DNA of 64,000 bases, taken from NCBI GenBank assembly GCA_046330255.1, contig JAXLTC010000002.1:310001-374000 (forward strand), read 5' to 3'. Positions 8,353 through 16,411 of the stretch are shown here, piece by piece. Origin of the DNA: JBBSBL01 sp046330255. GTDB taxonomy: Bacteria; Actinomycetota; Thermoleophilia; Solirubrobacterales; Solirubrobacteraceae. Under the pieces are notes generated by a model that did not search any database, was not told where the DNA came from, and was given only the letters and a program-made list of their open reading frames with translations. Position 1 is the first letter of the stretch. Each line of letters begins with the position of its first letter. The position numbers were made by a program, and so were the translations under genes.

Positions 8353-8493
8353 GTGCCGCTGATCCGCCTCGCCTGGGTGGCGACAGTCGTCGCCTGCGCC
8401 CTCACCGCGGTGCTGCTGATGCTCAGCGGCTACGTCGGCTACGGGCTGGTCGCGATCGCCGTCGGGCTCTCGGCCGCGATCAACGTCCGCTGA
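8353..8493 (+). CDS. small two-helix membrane protein
   Basis: A 46-residue open frame from a GTG encodes two adjacent hydrophobic segments (about 4-22 and 24-42) with a short GYVGYG turn between them. Third codon positions are GC-rich, as in real genes here. The in-frame ATG at 8263 would add 30 Arg/Gly-rich residues spanning the hairpin, so the shorter form is preferred. It overlaps the 3' end of the convergent CDF gene by 14 bases. Function is unknown. Confidence 0.5.
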   Translation: MPLIRLAWVATVVACALTAVLLMLSGYVGYGLVAIAVGLSAAINVR

Positions 8494-9421
8494 GGCGCTC
8501 CGCGCCGGGCCGCGCGGGCACCTCCCCGCCGGGACGGACGCGGTCCTCCGGCTCGAGGTGGATCAGCACGTCGGCCTCCTCCAGGCGCGCCCTGATCGCG
8601 TCCTGCAGCTCGTGCGCGACCGCGTGCGCGTCCTCCAACGTGGTTCCGCGCCGGAACTGGACGTGCAGGTCGACGTGGCGGCGCGCCCCCGCGCGCCGGG
8701 TGCGCAGCTCGTGGTAGCCGACCACGCCGCGCGGGCCGAAGCTCAGCAGCGTCTCGCGGATCGCGTCCATCTCCGCTGCGGGCAGCGCCTCGTCGACCAG
8801 CACGCGCGAGGAGCGGTCCAGGATCCGCACGCCCGAGACCACGATCGCGGCGGCCACGGCGATGGCGACGACCGGGTCGACCCAGGTCCAGCCGGTGATC
8901 TGCACCAGAACCAGCCCCGCGAGCACGCCGCCGGAGGTCAACGCGTCGGCGCCCAGGTGCGCGGCGTCGCCCTCGAGCGCCGGGGACCCGGTGGCGCGCG
9001 CGACCCGCGCGATCCGCGCCGAGACGGCGAGGTTGACGACGATCGAGAGCGCGATCACCGCGATCCCGAGCGGAACCTGCTCGAGCTCCGCGCCGCTCGC
9101 GAGGCGCCTGACGGCCTCGTACACGATCACCGCCGAGCCGACCAGGATCAGCAGCCCCTCGACCGCCGAGGCGAGGTTCTCCACCTTCTCGTGGCCGTAG
9201 CGATGGGATTCGTCGGCGGGCTCGCCGGCCTTGCGGATCGAGAAGTAGGCGACCAGCGAGGCGATCAGGTCGATCGCCGAGTGCATGGCCTCGGTGAGGA
9301 TCGCCACCGAGCCCGTGAGGCTCCCGGCGACGAGCTTCAGCACGATCAGGATCGCGTTGGAGGCGATCGAGAGGATCGCCGCGCCGCGCTTGGCGCGGTC
9401 CCTCTGCCCGCTCGCGCTCAC
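8480..9421 (-). CDS. cation diffusion facilitator (CDF) family metal transporter
   Basis: This is an inner-membrane divalent metal efflux transporter driven by proton exchange. Six transmembrane segments are visible in the first 210 residues. The metal-site motifs of helix II (HSAIDLIAS) and helix V (HLGADALTS) both follow the HxxxD pattern. The C-terminal cytoplasmic domain (about 215-300) has the usual ferredoxin-like text ending VLIHLEPED. At 313 residues the length is normal. Zinc, iron or manganese are plausible substrates; the sequence does not decide. It ends 5 bases before the stop of rdgB on the same strand orientation, so it may be the last member of the murI-rph-rdgB transcript. 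Confidence 0.9.
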   Translation of the reverse strand: MSASGQRDRAKRGAAILSIASNAILIVLKLVAGSLTGSVAILTEAMHSAIDLIASLVAYFSIRKAGEPADESHRYGHEKVENLASAVEGLLILVGSAVIVYEAVRRLASGAELEQVPLGIAVIALSIVVNLAVSARIARVARATGSPALEGDAAHLGADALTSGGVLAGLVLVQITGWTWVDPVVAIAVAAAIVVSGVRILDRSSRVLVDEALPAAEMDAIRETLLSFGPRGVVGYHELRTRRAGARRHVDLHVQFRRGTTLEDAHAVAHELQDAIRARLEEADVLIHLEPEDRVRPGGEVPARPGAERLSGR

Positions 9422-9425
9422 GCCG

Positions 9426-10001
9426 TCAGCGTCCGCGGCGCCATGCGAGGAACGCCCGCGCCGCGCGGCCGCGGTGGCTGATCGCGTCCTTCTCGTCGTC
9501 GCGTAGCTCCGCCATCGTGCGTCCGTCGTCGCACTCCGCGGGCTCGAACGCCGGGTCGTAGCCGAATCCGCGGTGCCCTCGCGGGCGGGTGGCGAGCGTT
9601 CCCTCGCAGCGGCCCTCGAACGTGTGCTCCGGACCGCCCGCCGGCTCCGCCCAGGCGATCACGCAGACGTAGGCGAGCGCGCTGCCGGCGGGCGCGCGCT
9701 CCAGCAGCAGGTCCAGGTTCTGCTCGTCGCCGGCGTCCTCTCCCGCGAACCGTGCGGAGCGGACCCCGGGGGCGCCGCCCAGCGCGGCGGCCTCGATCCC
9801 GGAGTCGTCGGCGAGCGCAGGGCGCCCGGTCGCCGCGGCGGCGGCGCGCGCCTTCGCGAGCGCGTTCTCGGCGTAGGTGCTGCCGGTCTCGGCGGGGAGC
9901 GCGACGCCGTCTGCCAGCGCGCGCACCTCGTACGGCGCGAGCAGGCGCCCGAGCTCGCGCAGCTTGTGCGGGTTGCGGGTCGCCAGCAGGAGCGGCGTCA
10001 C
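9426..10001 (-). CDS. rdgB: XTP/dITP diphosphatase (RdgB/HAM1)
   Basis: This house-cleaning enzyme hydrolyses non-canonical purine nucleoside triphosphates (XTP, dITP) to keep them out of DNA. The HAM1 family signature is complete: LLATRNPHKLRELGRLL at the start, then GSTYAENALAKARAAA, ADDSGIEAAALGG, GFGYDPAFEP and the C-terminal SHRGRAARAF. At 191 residues the length is standard. The GTG start overlaps the rph stop (GTGA), the third link in a tightly coupled operon of murI, rph and rdgB. Confidence 0.95.
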   Translation of the reverse strand: MTPLLLATRNPHKLRELGRLLAPYEVRALADGVALPAETGSTYAENALAKARAAAAATGRPALADDSGIEAAALGGAPGVRSARFAGEDAGDEQNLDLLLERAPAGSALAYVCVIAWAEPAGGPEHTFEGRCEGTLATRPRGHRGFGYDPAFEPAECDDGRTMAELRDDEKDAISHRGRAARAFLAWRRGR

Positions 10002-10738
10002 GGTCCCGCCGGCGACCGCCCGACCGCGTCGCGCTGCGCGGAGCGCAGGCCGGCGATCCCGCGCTCGGCGAGCGCGAGCAGCTCGTCGAGGTGGGCGCGG
10101 GAGAGCGGCGTGCGCTCGGCCGTGGCCTGCACCTCCACGAGCCCGCCCTCGCCGGTCATCACCACGTTGGCGTCCACCTCGGCCGCGGAGTCCTCGGGGT
10201 AGTCCAGGTCCAGCAGCGGGACGCCCCCGACGATCCCGCACGACACGGCCGCGACGCTCCCGCTGAGCGGCATCCGCTCGACGCGGCCGGCGTCGAGCAG
10301 CGCCGCGCACGCGAGCTCGAGCGCGACGAACCCGCCGGTGATCGCGGCGCAGCGCGTCCCGCCGTCCGCCTGCAGCACGTCGCAGTCGACCCACACCGTC
10401 CGCTCGCCGAGCGCGTCGAAGTCCACGACCCCGCGCAGCGAGCGCCCGATCAGCCTCTGGATCTCGACGGTCCGCCCGTCCAGGCGCCCGCGCGCCGCGT
10501 CGCGCGGCTTGCGGCTGCCCGTGGAGGCGGGCAGCATCCCGTACTCGGCGGTGACCCATCCGCGCCCGCGGCCCGCCATCCAGCGGGGCACGCTGTCCTC
10601 GACCGAGGCCGTGCAGATGACCCGGGTGCTCCCCGCGCTGACGAGCGCCGAGCCGGCCGCGGTGCGCACGAACCCCGGCTCGATCGTGAACGGGCGCAGC
10701 GCGTCCGGCGCGCGGCCTCCGCTGCGCTCGGGGCTCAT
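9998..10738 (-). CDS. rph: ribonuclease PH
   Basis: The protein is a phosphorolytic 3'-5' exoribonuclease that trims tRNA 3' ends. The family text is intact: RPFTIEPGFVRTAAGSALVS, the VTAEYGMLPAST motif, the RNA-binding RTVEIQRLIGRSLRGVVD and the QADGGTRCAAITGG phosphate-binding stretch. At 246 residues the length is normal. The ATG start overlaps the murI stop (ATGA) and the stop overlaps rdgB (GTGA). The murI-rph-rdgB arrangement recurs in many Actinobacteria. Confidence 0.95.
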   Translation of the reverse strand: MSPERSGGRAPDALRPFTIEPGFVRTAAGSALVSAGSTRVICTASVEDSVPRWMAGRGRGWVTAEYGMLPASTGSRKPRDAARGRLDGRTVEIQRLIGRSLRGVVDFDALGERTVWVDCDVLQADGGTRCAAITGGFVALELACAALLDAGRVERMPLSGSVAAVSCGIVGGVPLLDLDYPEDSAAEVDANVVMTGEGGLVEVQATAERTPLSRAHLDELLALAERGIAGLRSAQRDAVGRSPAGP

Positions 10739-11595
10739 GCGGGCACCCCGGCCGGGACCGGGACGTGCGCAACCTCGCCGAGCGGCATCTGGAGGAAGCG
10801 CGACCCGATCTCGCGGAACGAGGCGACGTCGCCGGTGCAGAGGAAGCGGTAGGCGCCCTCTCCGGCCCGGTCGGCGCCGAGGCCGCGCACCGCGAGCGCG
10901 TGCTCGACGCGGCGCGCGACCGCCGCGCCGGAGGTGACGAGCGTCACCTCCGGCCCGAGCGCGCGCTGCAGCATCGGCCGTACCAGGGGGTAGTGGGTGC
11001 AGCCGAGGATGACCGTGTCGACGGCGGCGGCCCGCAGCGGGCGGCAGTAGCCGCGCACCACCTCGACCACGTGCTCGTCGAAGGGGAAGCCGCTCTGGAT
11101 CAGCGGCGCCAGATCGGGGCACGCGACGGGCGTCAGCCGCGTGTGCGGATCGGCGCCTCCCACCGCCCGCTCGTAGGCGCCGGAGGCGACGGTCGCGGGT
11201 GTCGCGAGCAGGCCGATGCGCCCGGAGCGCGTCGAGGCCGCCGCCAGGACCGACTCCGGACCGACCACGCCGATCACGTCGATGTCGCCTCGCGCTGCAC
11301 GGACGTGCTCCTGGAGCGTCCCGAGCGCGGCCGCCGTCGCCGAGTTGCAGGCGGCGACGAGCAGCTTGGCCCCGCGCTCGAGGAGCTGGTCGGCGATCTC
11401 GACCGCGAACGCGCGCAGCTCGTCCGCCGAACGCTCGCCGTAGGGGAAGCGCGCGGTGTCCCCGAGGTAGAGGAAGTCCTCGTGCGGCAGGCGCACGAGC
11501 AGCTCGTGCAGGACGGTGAGGCCGCCCACGCCGGAGTCGAAGACCGCCACGGGCCGCTCGCGCGGATGCTCGCCGGACGCCGGCACGCGGCGCAT
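10735..11595 (-). CDS. murI: glutamate racemase
   Basis: MurI makes D-glutamate for peptidoglycan. Both catalytic cysteines are visible, in AACNSATAA and GCTHYPLV, together with the N-terminal FDSGVGGLTVLHEL and the YLGDTARFPYG motif. Length is 286 residues. About 15 residues precede the family core, which is a normal extension. It is the first gene of the coupled murI-rph-rdgB operon. Confidence 0.95.
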   Translation of the reverse strand: MRRVPASGEHPRERPVAVFDSGVGGLTVLHELLVRLPHEDFLYLGDTARFPYGERSADELRAFAVEIADQLLERGAKLLVAACNSATAAALGTLQEHVRAARGDIDVIGVVGPESVLAAASTRSGRIGLLATPATVASGAYERAVGGADPHTRLTPVACPDLAPLIQSGFPFDEHVVEVVRGYCRPLRAAAVDTVILGCTHYPLVRPMLQRALGPEVTLVTSGAAVARRVEHALAVRGLGADRAGEGAYRFLCTGDVASFREIGSRFLQMPLGEVAHVPVPAGVPA

Positions 11596-11638
11596 GGTCG
11601 CAGAGGCGGCGGGCGCGCGGCGGCCTCCCCGGCCCCGG

Positions 11639-11857
11639 TCACTTCACCGACTCGAGCGCGCTGCGCAGCTGCTTGACGATCGTCTCCGCGATCCCGGTCG
11701 CGCCGAACCGGCGCCCCTTGGTGGCCATCACCACGCCGGCCAGCACGGCCGCCACGAGCAGGATCAGCGCCACGTACTCGACGGTCCCCTGCCCGCGCTC
11801 CGCCGTCCAAACGCGATGAACGGCGGCGTGCAGCCTGCCCATCATCCGGTAGCCCAC
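11639..11857 (-). CDS. Flp/TadE-like pilin protein
   Basis: A 72-residue protein carrying the type IVb pilin signature RGQGTVEYVALILLVAAVLAG, in which the polar stretch before a single hydrophobic helix resembles the prepilin peptidase site. The GTG at 11857 is chosen because GGGAGGAG lies 6 nt upstream. A short basic C-terminal segment follows the helix. No tad secretion genes are adjacent, so it may be an orphan pilin whose assembly machinery lies elsewhere, or a small membrane protein with a borrowed signature. Confidence 0.75.
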   Translation of the reverse strand: MGYRMMGRLHAAVHRVWTAERGQGTVEYVALILLVAAVLAGVVMATKGRRFGATGIAETIVKQLRSALESVK

Positions 11858-12033
11858 GGGATGCTCCTCCCTGTTCGTCTGACGCCGGCCCTCACGACCC
11901 GGCCGGCCCGAGCCCGCACGTTGGCGCGCGGCACGTTCCGGCGCCACGCGCGTTGGTGACGGGGCGCCACCGGCTTCGCGTCGTCTCTGCGACGTCCGGC
12001 GGCGCGCCGGTCGCGGGGTACGCTCACGCGCCA

Positions 12034-12975
12034 GTGCGGGCGCTCGTCGTGACGAACATGTACCCGTCGCCGGCGGCGCCCGCGCTCGGCGTCTTCGTGC
12101 GCGACCAGGTCGAGGCTCTGCGCCGCGTCGACGGGGTGAGCGTCGAGGTCTTCGCGTTCGCGCCGCGCGGCGCGCTCTCCTACGCGCGCGCCGCACGCAC
12201 CCTGCGCGCCGCGCACCGCGGCGAGCGCTTCGATGTCGTGCACGCGCATTTCGGGCTCTCGGCATGGCCGGCGCTCGCGGCCGGTGCGGGTCCCGTCGCC
12301 GTCACGCTCCACGGCACCGACCTCGCCCATCCCCGCTCCCGCCGGATCTCGCTGGCGGCGCTGCCGCGCACGGCGCTGGTCGCCGCGGTGTCGGCCGAGC
12401 TCGCGGCCGAGGTGCCGGCCGGGCGGGCGCCGGGGCCCGTGCGCGTGTTGCCCTGCGGTGTCGCGCTCGATCGGATGACCGCGATCCCGCGTGCCCGCGC
12501 GCGCGCCGCGCTCGGCCTGCCGCCGCGCGAGCCGGCGCTGCTCTTCCCCGCCGACCCGCGACGGCCCGAGAAGCGCTTCGACCGCGCGCAGGCGCTCGCC
12601 GGCACCACGCGGCTGCTGACGCTCGGCGGCGTGCCGCCCGAGCGGGTCCCGCTCTACGTGAACGCCGCCAGCGCCGTGCTGGTCCCGTCCGAGCGCGAGG
12701 GCTTCGGCCTGGCCGTCCTCGAGGCGCTCGCGTGCGACGTGCCCGTGCTCGCGACGCCGGTGGGCGTGCACGCCGAGGCGCTCGCCGGCGTGGAGGGGAC
12801 CCTGTGCGCCCGGTTCGACGCCGATCGCTGGCGCGCGGCCCTGGAGCCCCACCTCGGGGCGGCCGAGCCGCGCGTCGCCGGTCGCGAGCGCGCCGCGCGG
12901 TGGTCCTCGGACGCGATGGCCGCGCGGGTGCTCGAGTCGTGGCGCGAGGTCGCGGGCGCGCGCCGGCCGGGCTGA
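12034..12975 (+). CDS. GT4-type glycosyltransferase
   Basis: This is a GT-B fold transferase using a nucleotide-activated sugar. The N-terminal acceptor domain starts ALVVTNMYPSP with GVFVRDQVEAL and a VVHAHFG segment. The C-terminal domain holds the EX7E-type motif EREGFGLAVLEALACDVPVLATP. At 313 residues it is shorter than most GT4 enzymes (350-400); the region between the domains looks compressed. The GTG at 12034 is preferred over the ATG at 11953 because TACGCT (12019-12024) forms a -10 element 9 nt before it and the family text starts there. The acceptor is unknown. It converges with the deacetylase gene. Confidence 0.82.
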   Translation: MRALVVTNMYPSPAAPALGVFVRDQVEALRRVDGVSVEVFAFAPRGALSYARAARTLRAAHRGERFDVVHAHFGLSAWPALAAGAGPVAVTLHGTDLAHPRSRRISLAALPRTALVAAVSAELAAEVPAGRAPGPVRVLPCGVALDRMTAIPRARARAALGLPPREPALLFPADPRRPEKRFDRAQALAGTTRLLTLGGVPPERVPLYVNAASAVLVPSEREGFGLAVLEALACDVPVLATPVGVHAEALAGVEGTLCARFDADRWRAALEPHLGAAEPRVAGRERAARWSSDAMAARVLESWREVAGARRPG

Positions 12976-13000
12976 CCGGCGGCTCGAGCGTGCCGAAGCC

Positions 13001-14026
13001 CTACTCGCCGGCGAGCTCGGGCCAGAACGGCTCCAGGAGCCTGCGCGCGCCGGCGGCGAGCGGGTGCAGCGGCACCTCGTCCGCGCCGGCCCGCGGCCCG
13101 GCCGCGAGCGCCCGCATGGTCGCGACGACGGAGCTCGAGAGCGCGCCCAGGTCGTAGCCGCCCTCTAGCACCGCGCCGACCGGCGCGCCCGTCTCGGCAC
13201 CGAGCCGCGACATCGCGGCGGCCATCGCCGCGAAGCCTCCCTCGGTCACCCGCGCATCGGCGAGCGGGTCGTCGCGGTGCGCGTCGAACCCGGCCGAGAG
13301 CAGGATCAGCCGCGGCTGGTAGGCGCGTCCGAGGGGAACCACGACGTGCTCGACGAGCGAACGGTAGGCCTCGTCACCGGCCCCGGGCGGCACCGGCAGG
13401 TTGACCGTGTACCCGCGGCCCTCGCCCTCGCCCACGTCCCCGGCCCCGCCCGTGCCGGGGTAGAGCGGCGACTGGTGGATCGAGACGAACAGCACCTCAC
13501 GGCCGGCGTGGAAGATGTCGTTGGTCCCGTTGCCGTGGTGGACGTCCCAGTCGAGGACCATCACCCGTTCCACGCCGTGGCGATCCAGCGCATGGCGCGC
13601 CGCGACCGCGACGCTGTTGAAGAGGCAGAACCCCATCGCGCGCGCGGCCTCCGCGTGATGGCCGGGCGGGCGATGGATGCTGAACCCGGTCGGCGAGGCG
13701 CCGGTCACCAGCAGCTCCGCCAGCAGCAGCGCCCCGCCGGCGGCGTGCCGCGCGGCCTCGAAGGAGTGCTCGCTCACAACGGTGTCGGGGTCGAGCAGCC
13801 CGCCGCCGCGGGCCGCCAGCTCCTCGATGCGCGACACGTGCCGGGCGGGATGGACCGCCTCGAGGTCCCCCCTGCCCGCGGCCGGGGACTCCGCGCGCTC
13901 GTACCCCAGCCAGCCTTCCGCGGCCAGCGCCTCCTCGATCGCGACGATCCGTTCCGCGCGCTCCGGGTGCGAACCGGTGTCGTGCCGCAGGGACGAGGGG
14001 TGGTGCACCAGTACCGGCGCCGCCAT
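13001..14026 (-). CDS. class II histone deacetylase family / acetoin utilisation-type hydrolase
   Basis: The protein belongs to the arginase-fold zinc deacetylase family, which removes acetyl groups from lysine side chains, polyamines or other amides. Catalytic landmarks are present: HRPPGHHA (histidine pair), DWDVHHGNGT (zinc Asp/His), and SAGFDAHRDDPLA (third zinc ligand). Length is about 341 residues. The ATG at 14026 (MAAPVLVHHPSS) matches family starts; an ATG at 14053 would overlap the start codon of divergent nadB. The 25-base divergent gap suggests shared regulation with nadB but no clear link in function. Confidence 0.9.
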   Translation of the reverse strand: MAAPVLVHHPSSLRHDTGSHPERAERIVAIEEALAAEGWLGYERAESPAAGRGDLEAVHPARHVSRIEELAARGGGLLDPDTVVSEHSFEAARHAAGGALLLAELLVTGASPTGFSIHRPPGHHAEAARAMGFCLFNSVAVAARHALDRHGVERVMVLDWDVHHGNGTNDIFHAGREVLFVSIHQSPLYPGTGGAGDVGEGEGRGYTVNLPVPPGAGDEAYRSLVEHVVVPLGRAYQPRLILLSAGFDAHRDDPLADARVTEGGFAAMAAAMSRLGAETGAPVGAVLEGGYDLGALSSSVVATMRALAAGPRAGADEVPLHPLAAGARRLLEPFWPELAGE

Positions 14027-14051
14027 ACGGATACCGTACGGCGTCGAGCGC

Positions 14052-15506
14052 ATGGCCCGCCCCTCGCCACTGCACGCCGACCTGGCCGTAGTCGGCGCGG
14101 GCGCGGCGGGTCTCTACACAGCCCTTCAGGCGGCTGGCGCGGGCGCCCGCGTCGCGCTCGTCTCCGCGACACCGCTGGCCGAGTCCGCGAGCTACTGGGC
14201 GCAGGGCGGGCTCGCGGTCGCGCTCGCCGCGGGCGACAGCCCGGACCTGCACCTGCGCGACACCACTGTCGCGGGGCGCGGCGCGATGCGTGAGTCCGCG
14301 GCGCGCGTGCTGGTCGACGAGGCGGCGGTCGCGCTCGGCGACCTCGAGGCGCTCGGGGTCTCCTTCGATCGCGATCGCTACGGGCGCCTCGCGCTGGGCC
14401 TCGAGGGCGGGCACAGCGCGCGCAGGATCGTCCACGCCGGCGGGAGCGCGACCGGCCGCCGCGTGACGCGCACGCTCTCGGCGCTGGCCGCGGAGTCCGC
14501 CTCCATCGAGGCGCTCGAGGGCCGCCGCGCGGTCGCGCTCCTGCTCGCCGAGGGGCGCTGCGCCGGGGTGCGCTGCGACGGTGGACCCGACATCCTGGCC
14601 CCGGCGACCGTGCTCGCCACCGGCGGCGCGGCCGCGCTGTGGGCACGAACGACGAACCCGCCCGGCGCGATCGGCCGCGGGCTCGTGCTCGCGCACCTCG
14701 CGGGGGCGGCGCTCGCCGACCTCGAGCTCGTGCAGTTCCACCCGACCGCGCTCGTGGATCCGGGCGGGCGCGACGGCTTCCTGATCACCGAGGCGGTGCG
14801 CGGCGAGGGGGCGCGCCTGCTCGACCCCGGCGGCGAGCGCTTCGTCGACGAGCTCGCGCCCCGCGACGAGGTCGCGCGCGCGATCCGGGAGCGGCTGGTG
14901 CAGACGGGCGCGGCCGCGGTCTCGCTCGACATGCGGGAGATCGACCCGCGGCTCTTCCCGAACGTCGCGCGGGTGCTCCGGGACGCCGGGATCGACCCGC
15001 GCCGGGACATGGTCCCGGTCGCGCCGGCCGCGCACTACGTGATGGGCGGCGTGGCGACCGACCTCCACGGCCGGGCGACGCTGCCGGGCCTCTACGCCGT
15101 CGGGGAGTCCGCGTGCACCGGCCTGCACGGAGCCAACCGGCTCGCGTCCAACTCGCTGACGGAGTGCTTCGTGTTCGGCCGCCGCGCCGCGCTGGCCGCG
15201 CTCGACGAGCCCGCCCGCGCCGCCCCGCCCGATCCGGCCCCGGGCGAGATCCCGCCACCTCCGGCGCAGCGGACGCGCGCGGCGCTGTGGGAGCTGGCCG
15301 GGCTCGTCCGCGACGCGGACGGCCTGCGACGGCTGCTCGACGACCCCCACCCGCTCGCGCGCCTGGTGGCGGCCTGCGCGCTCGCGCGCGAGGAGAGCCG
15401 GGGCGCGCACCAGCGCGCCGACTTCCCGGCGACCGACTCCGCGCTCGACGCCCGTCACGTGGTCGTCGGCGCGGTCGGCCCGCCGGCGCTTCGCCGCTGG
15501 AGTTGA
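14052..15506 (+). CDS. nadB: L-aspartate oxidase
   Basis: NadB is a flavoprotein that oxidises L-aspartate to iminoaspartate, the first step of NAD synthesis in bacteria. Visible elements are the FAD-binding VVGAGAAGLYTALQAA, the ESASYWAQGGLAVAL stretch, the QFHPTAL active-site region, and HGANRLASNSLTECFVFGRRAA near the end of the flavin domain. At 484 residues it is slightly shorter than the usual 520-540 because the C-terminal helical domain is reduced. nadA and nadC are not adjacent in this window. The start ATG overlaps an alternative start of the divergent deacetylase gene. Confidence 0.93.
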   Translation: MARPSPLHADLAVVGAGAAGLYTALQAAGAGARVALVSATPLAESASYWAQGGLAVALAAGDSPDLHLRDTTVAGRGAMRESAARVLVDEAAVALGDLEALGVSFDRDRYGRLALGLEGGHSARRIVHAGGSATGRRVTRTLSALAAESASIEALEGRRAVALLLAEGRCAGVRCDGGPDILAPATVLATGGAAALWARTTNPPGAIGRGLVLAHLAGAALADLELVQFHPTALVDPGGRDGFLITEAVRGEGARLLDPGGERFVDELAPRDEVARAIRERLVQTGAAAVSLDMREIDPRLFPNVARVLRDAGIDPRRDMVPVAPAAHYVMGGVATDLHGRATLPGLYAVGESACTGLHGANRLASNSLTECFVFGRRAALAALDEPARAAPPDPAPGEIPPPPAQRTRAALWELAGLVRDADGLRRLLDDPHPLARLVAACALAREESRGAHQRADFPATDSALDARHVVVGAVGPPALRRWS

Positions 15507-15588
15507 GTTGCGCCGTTAACGCGCGCATAACAAAGCGTGAGGAGCGGCTTCACGGCGCTCGTCCACACTGCGGCGCATCACACCGGGG

Positions 15589-15617
15589 TCCCGAACTGAC
15601 CCGAGGAGGGTTCGGGA
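15589..15617 (+). promoter_or_regulatory. hairpin holding the ribosome-binding site in its loop
   Basis: TCCCGAAC (15589-15596) and GTTCGGGA (15610-15617) form a perfect 8-bp stem. The 13-nt loop contains the ribosome-binding site GAGGAGG (15603-15609), and the start codon follows 3 bases after the stem. The arrangement could control translation of the next gene. Confidence 0.5.
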
Positions 15618-15620
15618 ATC

Positions 15621-16055
15621 GTGATGATGTATCAGGTGAGCCGCGGGATCTATCGCTCGCTCGCAAACGAGATCGTGCCGGATCGGCTGGGCGGCGACGC
15701 CGGCAACCACGAGGCCGTGCTGCGCGCGTGCGAGGCCACGGTCGAGCGGATGATGCGTGATCGGGAGGAGTTCCAGCGTCCGGCGCGCTCGCTGTTCAAC
15801 GACATCCGCATCCATTTTCCGATGACGGCCCAGGGCCTCGTCTGGACGGTGGTCGAGCGCCACGTCGCGTGCGCCCGCAGCTACATCGAGCGCCTTCCGC
15901 GCGCCGGCTTCGACCAGGACGGGAACGCGATCGAGTGCCGTGCGACGACGCGTCGCGGCACCCAGTGCCAGCGCGTCCCGCTGCCGCGCAACGGCTACTG
16001 CCCCTCGCACCAGCACCTGGCCGAGACCGAGCACGTCGCGGCGCTGGCCGCCTAG
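15621..16055 (+). CDS. hypothetical protein with C-terminal Cys/His zinc-like motif
   Basis: The 144-residue protein has a helical first part (YQVSRGIYRSLANEIV ... HFPMTAQGLVWTVVERHV) and a C-terminal module with CRATTRRGTQCQR followed by GYCPSHQH. The Cys-x9-Cys-x10-Cys-x2-His spacing looks like a small zinc site. The leading GTG (15621) is followed by two further possible ATG starts. The purine-rich RBS 12-18 nt upstream of the GTG sits in a hairpin loop. Domain function is unknown; similar modules occur in small actinobacterial proteins. It stands alone between nadB and a dehydrogenase. Confidence 0.75.
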   Translation: MMMYQVSRGIYRSLANEIVPDRLGGDAGNHEAVLRACEATVERMMRDREEFQRPARSLFNDIRIHFPMTAQGLVWTVVERHVACARSYIERLPRAGFDQDGNAIECRATTRRGTQCQRVPLPRNGYCPSHQHLAETEHVAALAA

Positions 16056-16176
16056 CGCGTCCCCTTCCGGGGGTTGTGACGTCAGGTCGGCGTCGTCTTG
16101 GGGGGCTGGTTTGCTCGGTGGGTGGTGACGGGCGCGGGTGAACGGCGCATCGAGGGGATCGGCGGTCGCGGATCGG

Positions 16177-16223
16177 ACCCATCCCGGCCAGCCCCCCTCC
16201 TGCGGGCACAGCCTGGGATGGGT
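16177..16223. repeat. TCCTG-loop palindromic repeat, copy E (diverged)
   Basis: Two 21-nt arms pair at 15 of 21 positions around the loop TCCTG (16198-16202). The outer stem ACCCATCCC/GGGATGGGT is a perfect 9 bp and unlike the outer stems of the other copies. The inner stem is degraded. Confidence 0.6.
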
Positions 16224-16397
16224 TGGCCGAGGCGTCCGCGGCCCAGCGCCTCGCCACGATCCAACTGCCACAACAACCCGGGGTTGGCCCGCCCTGCCAG
16301 CGGCAAGTGTCCCGGCCAGCGCCTGACGAGACAGGGCGGACGTCGCGGTCGCTCCGCCGCGGCGCCGTCCGGCCCGGCCCTCGCGACCGCCGGCCGG

Positions 16398-16403
16398 TAG
16401 CCT
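16398..16403 (+). promoter_or_regulatory. -10 element for leaderless dehydrogenase transcript
   Basis: TAGCCT lies 8 nt before the ATG at 16412, which would place transcription start at or next to the start codon. No ribosome-binding site is present. Confidence 0.45.
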
Positions 16404-16411
16404 CGGCCGCG

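Larger units (their letters stand above)
16056..16411. other. 356-bp gap with several inverted repeats
   Basis: No gene is supported here. Besides palindromic repeat copy E there is GAGGCG/CGCCTC with a 12-nt loop near 16229-16252 and CCGCCCTG (16289-16296) with CAGGGCGG (16332-16339). The promoter of the next gene lies at the right end. Confidence 0.6.
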
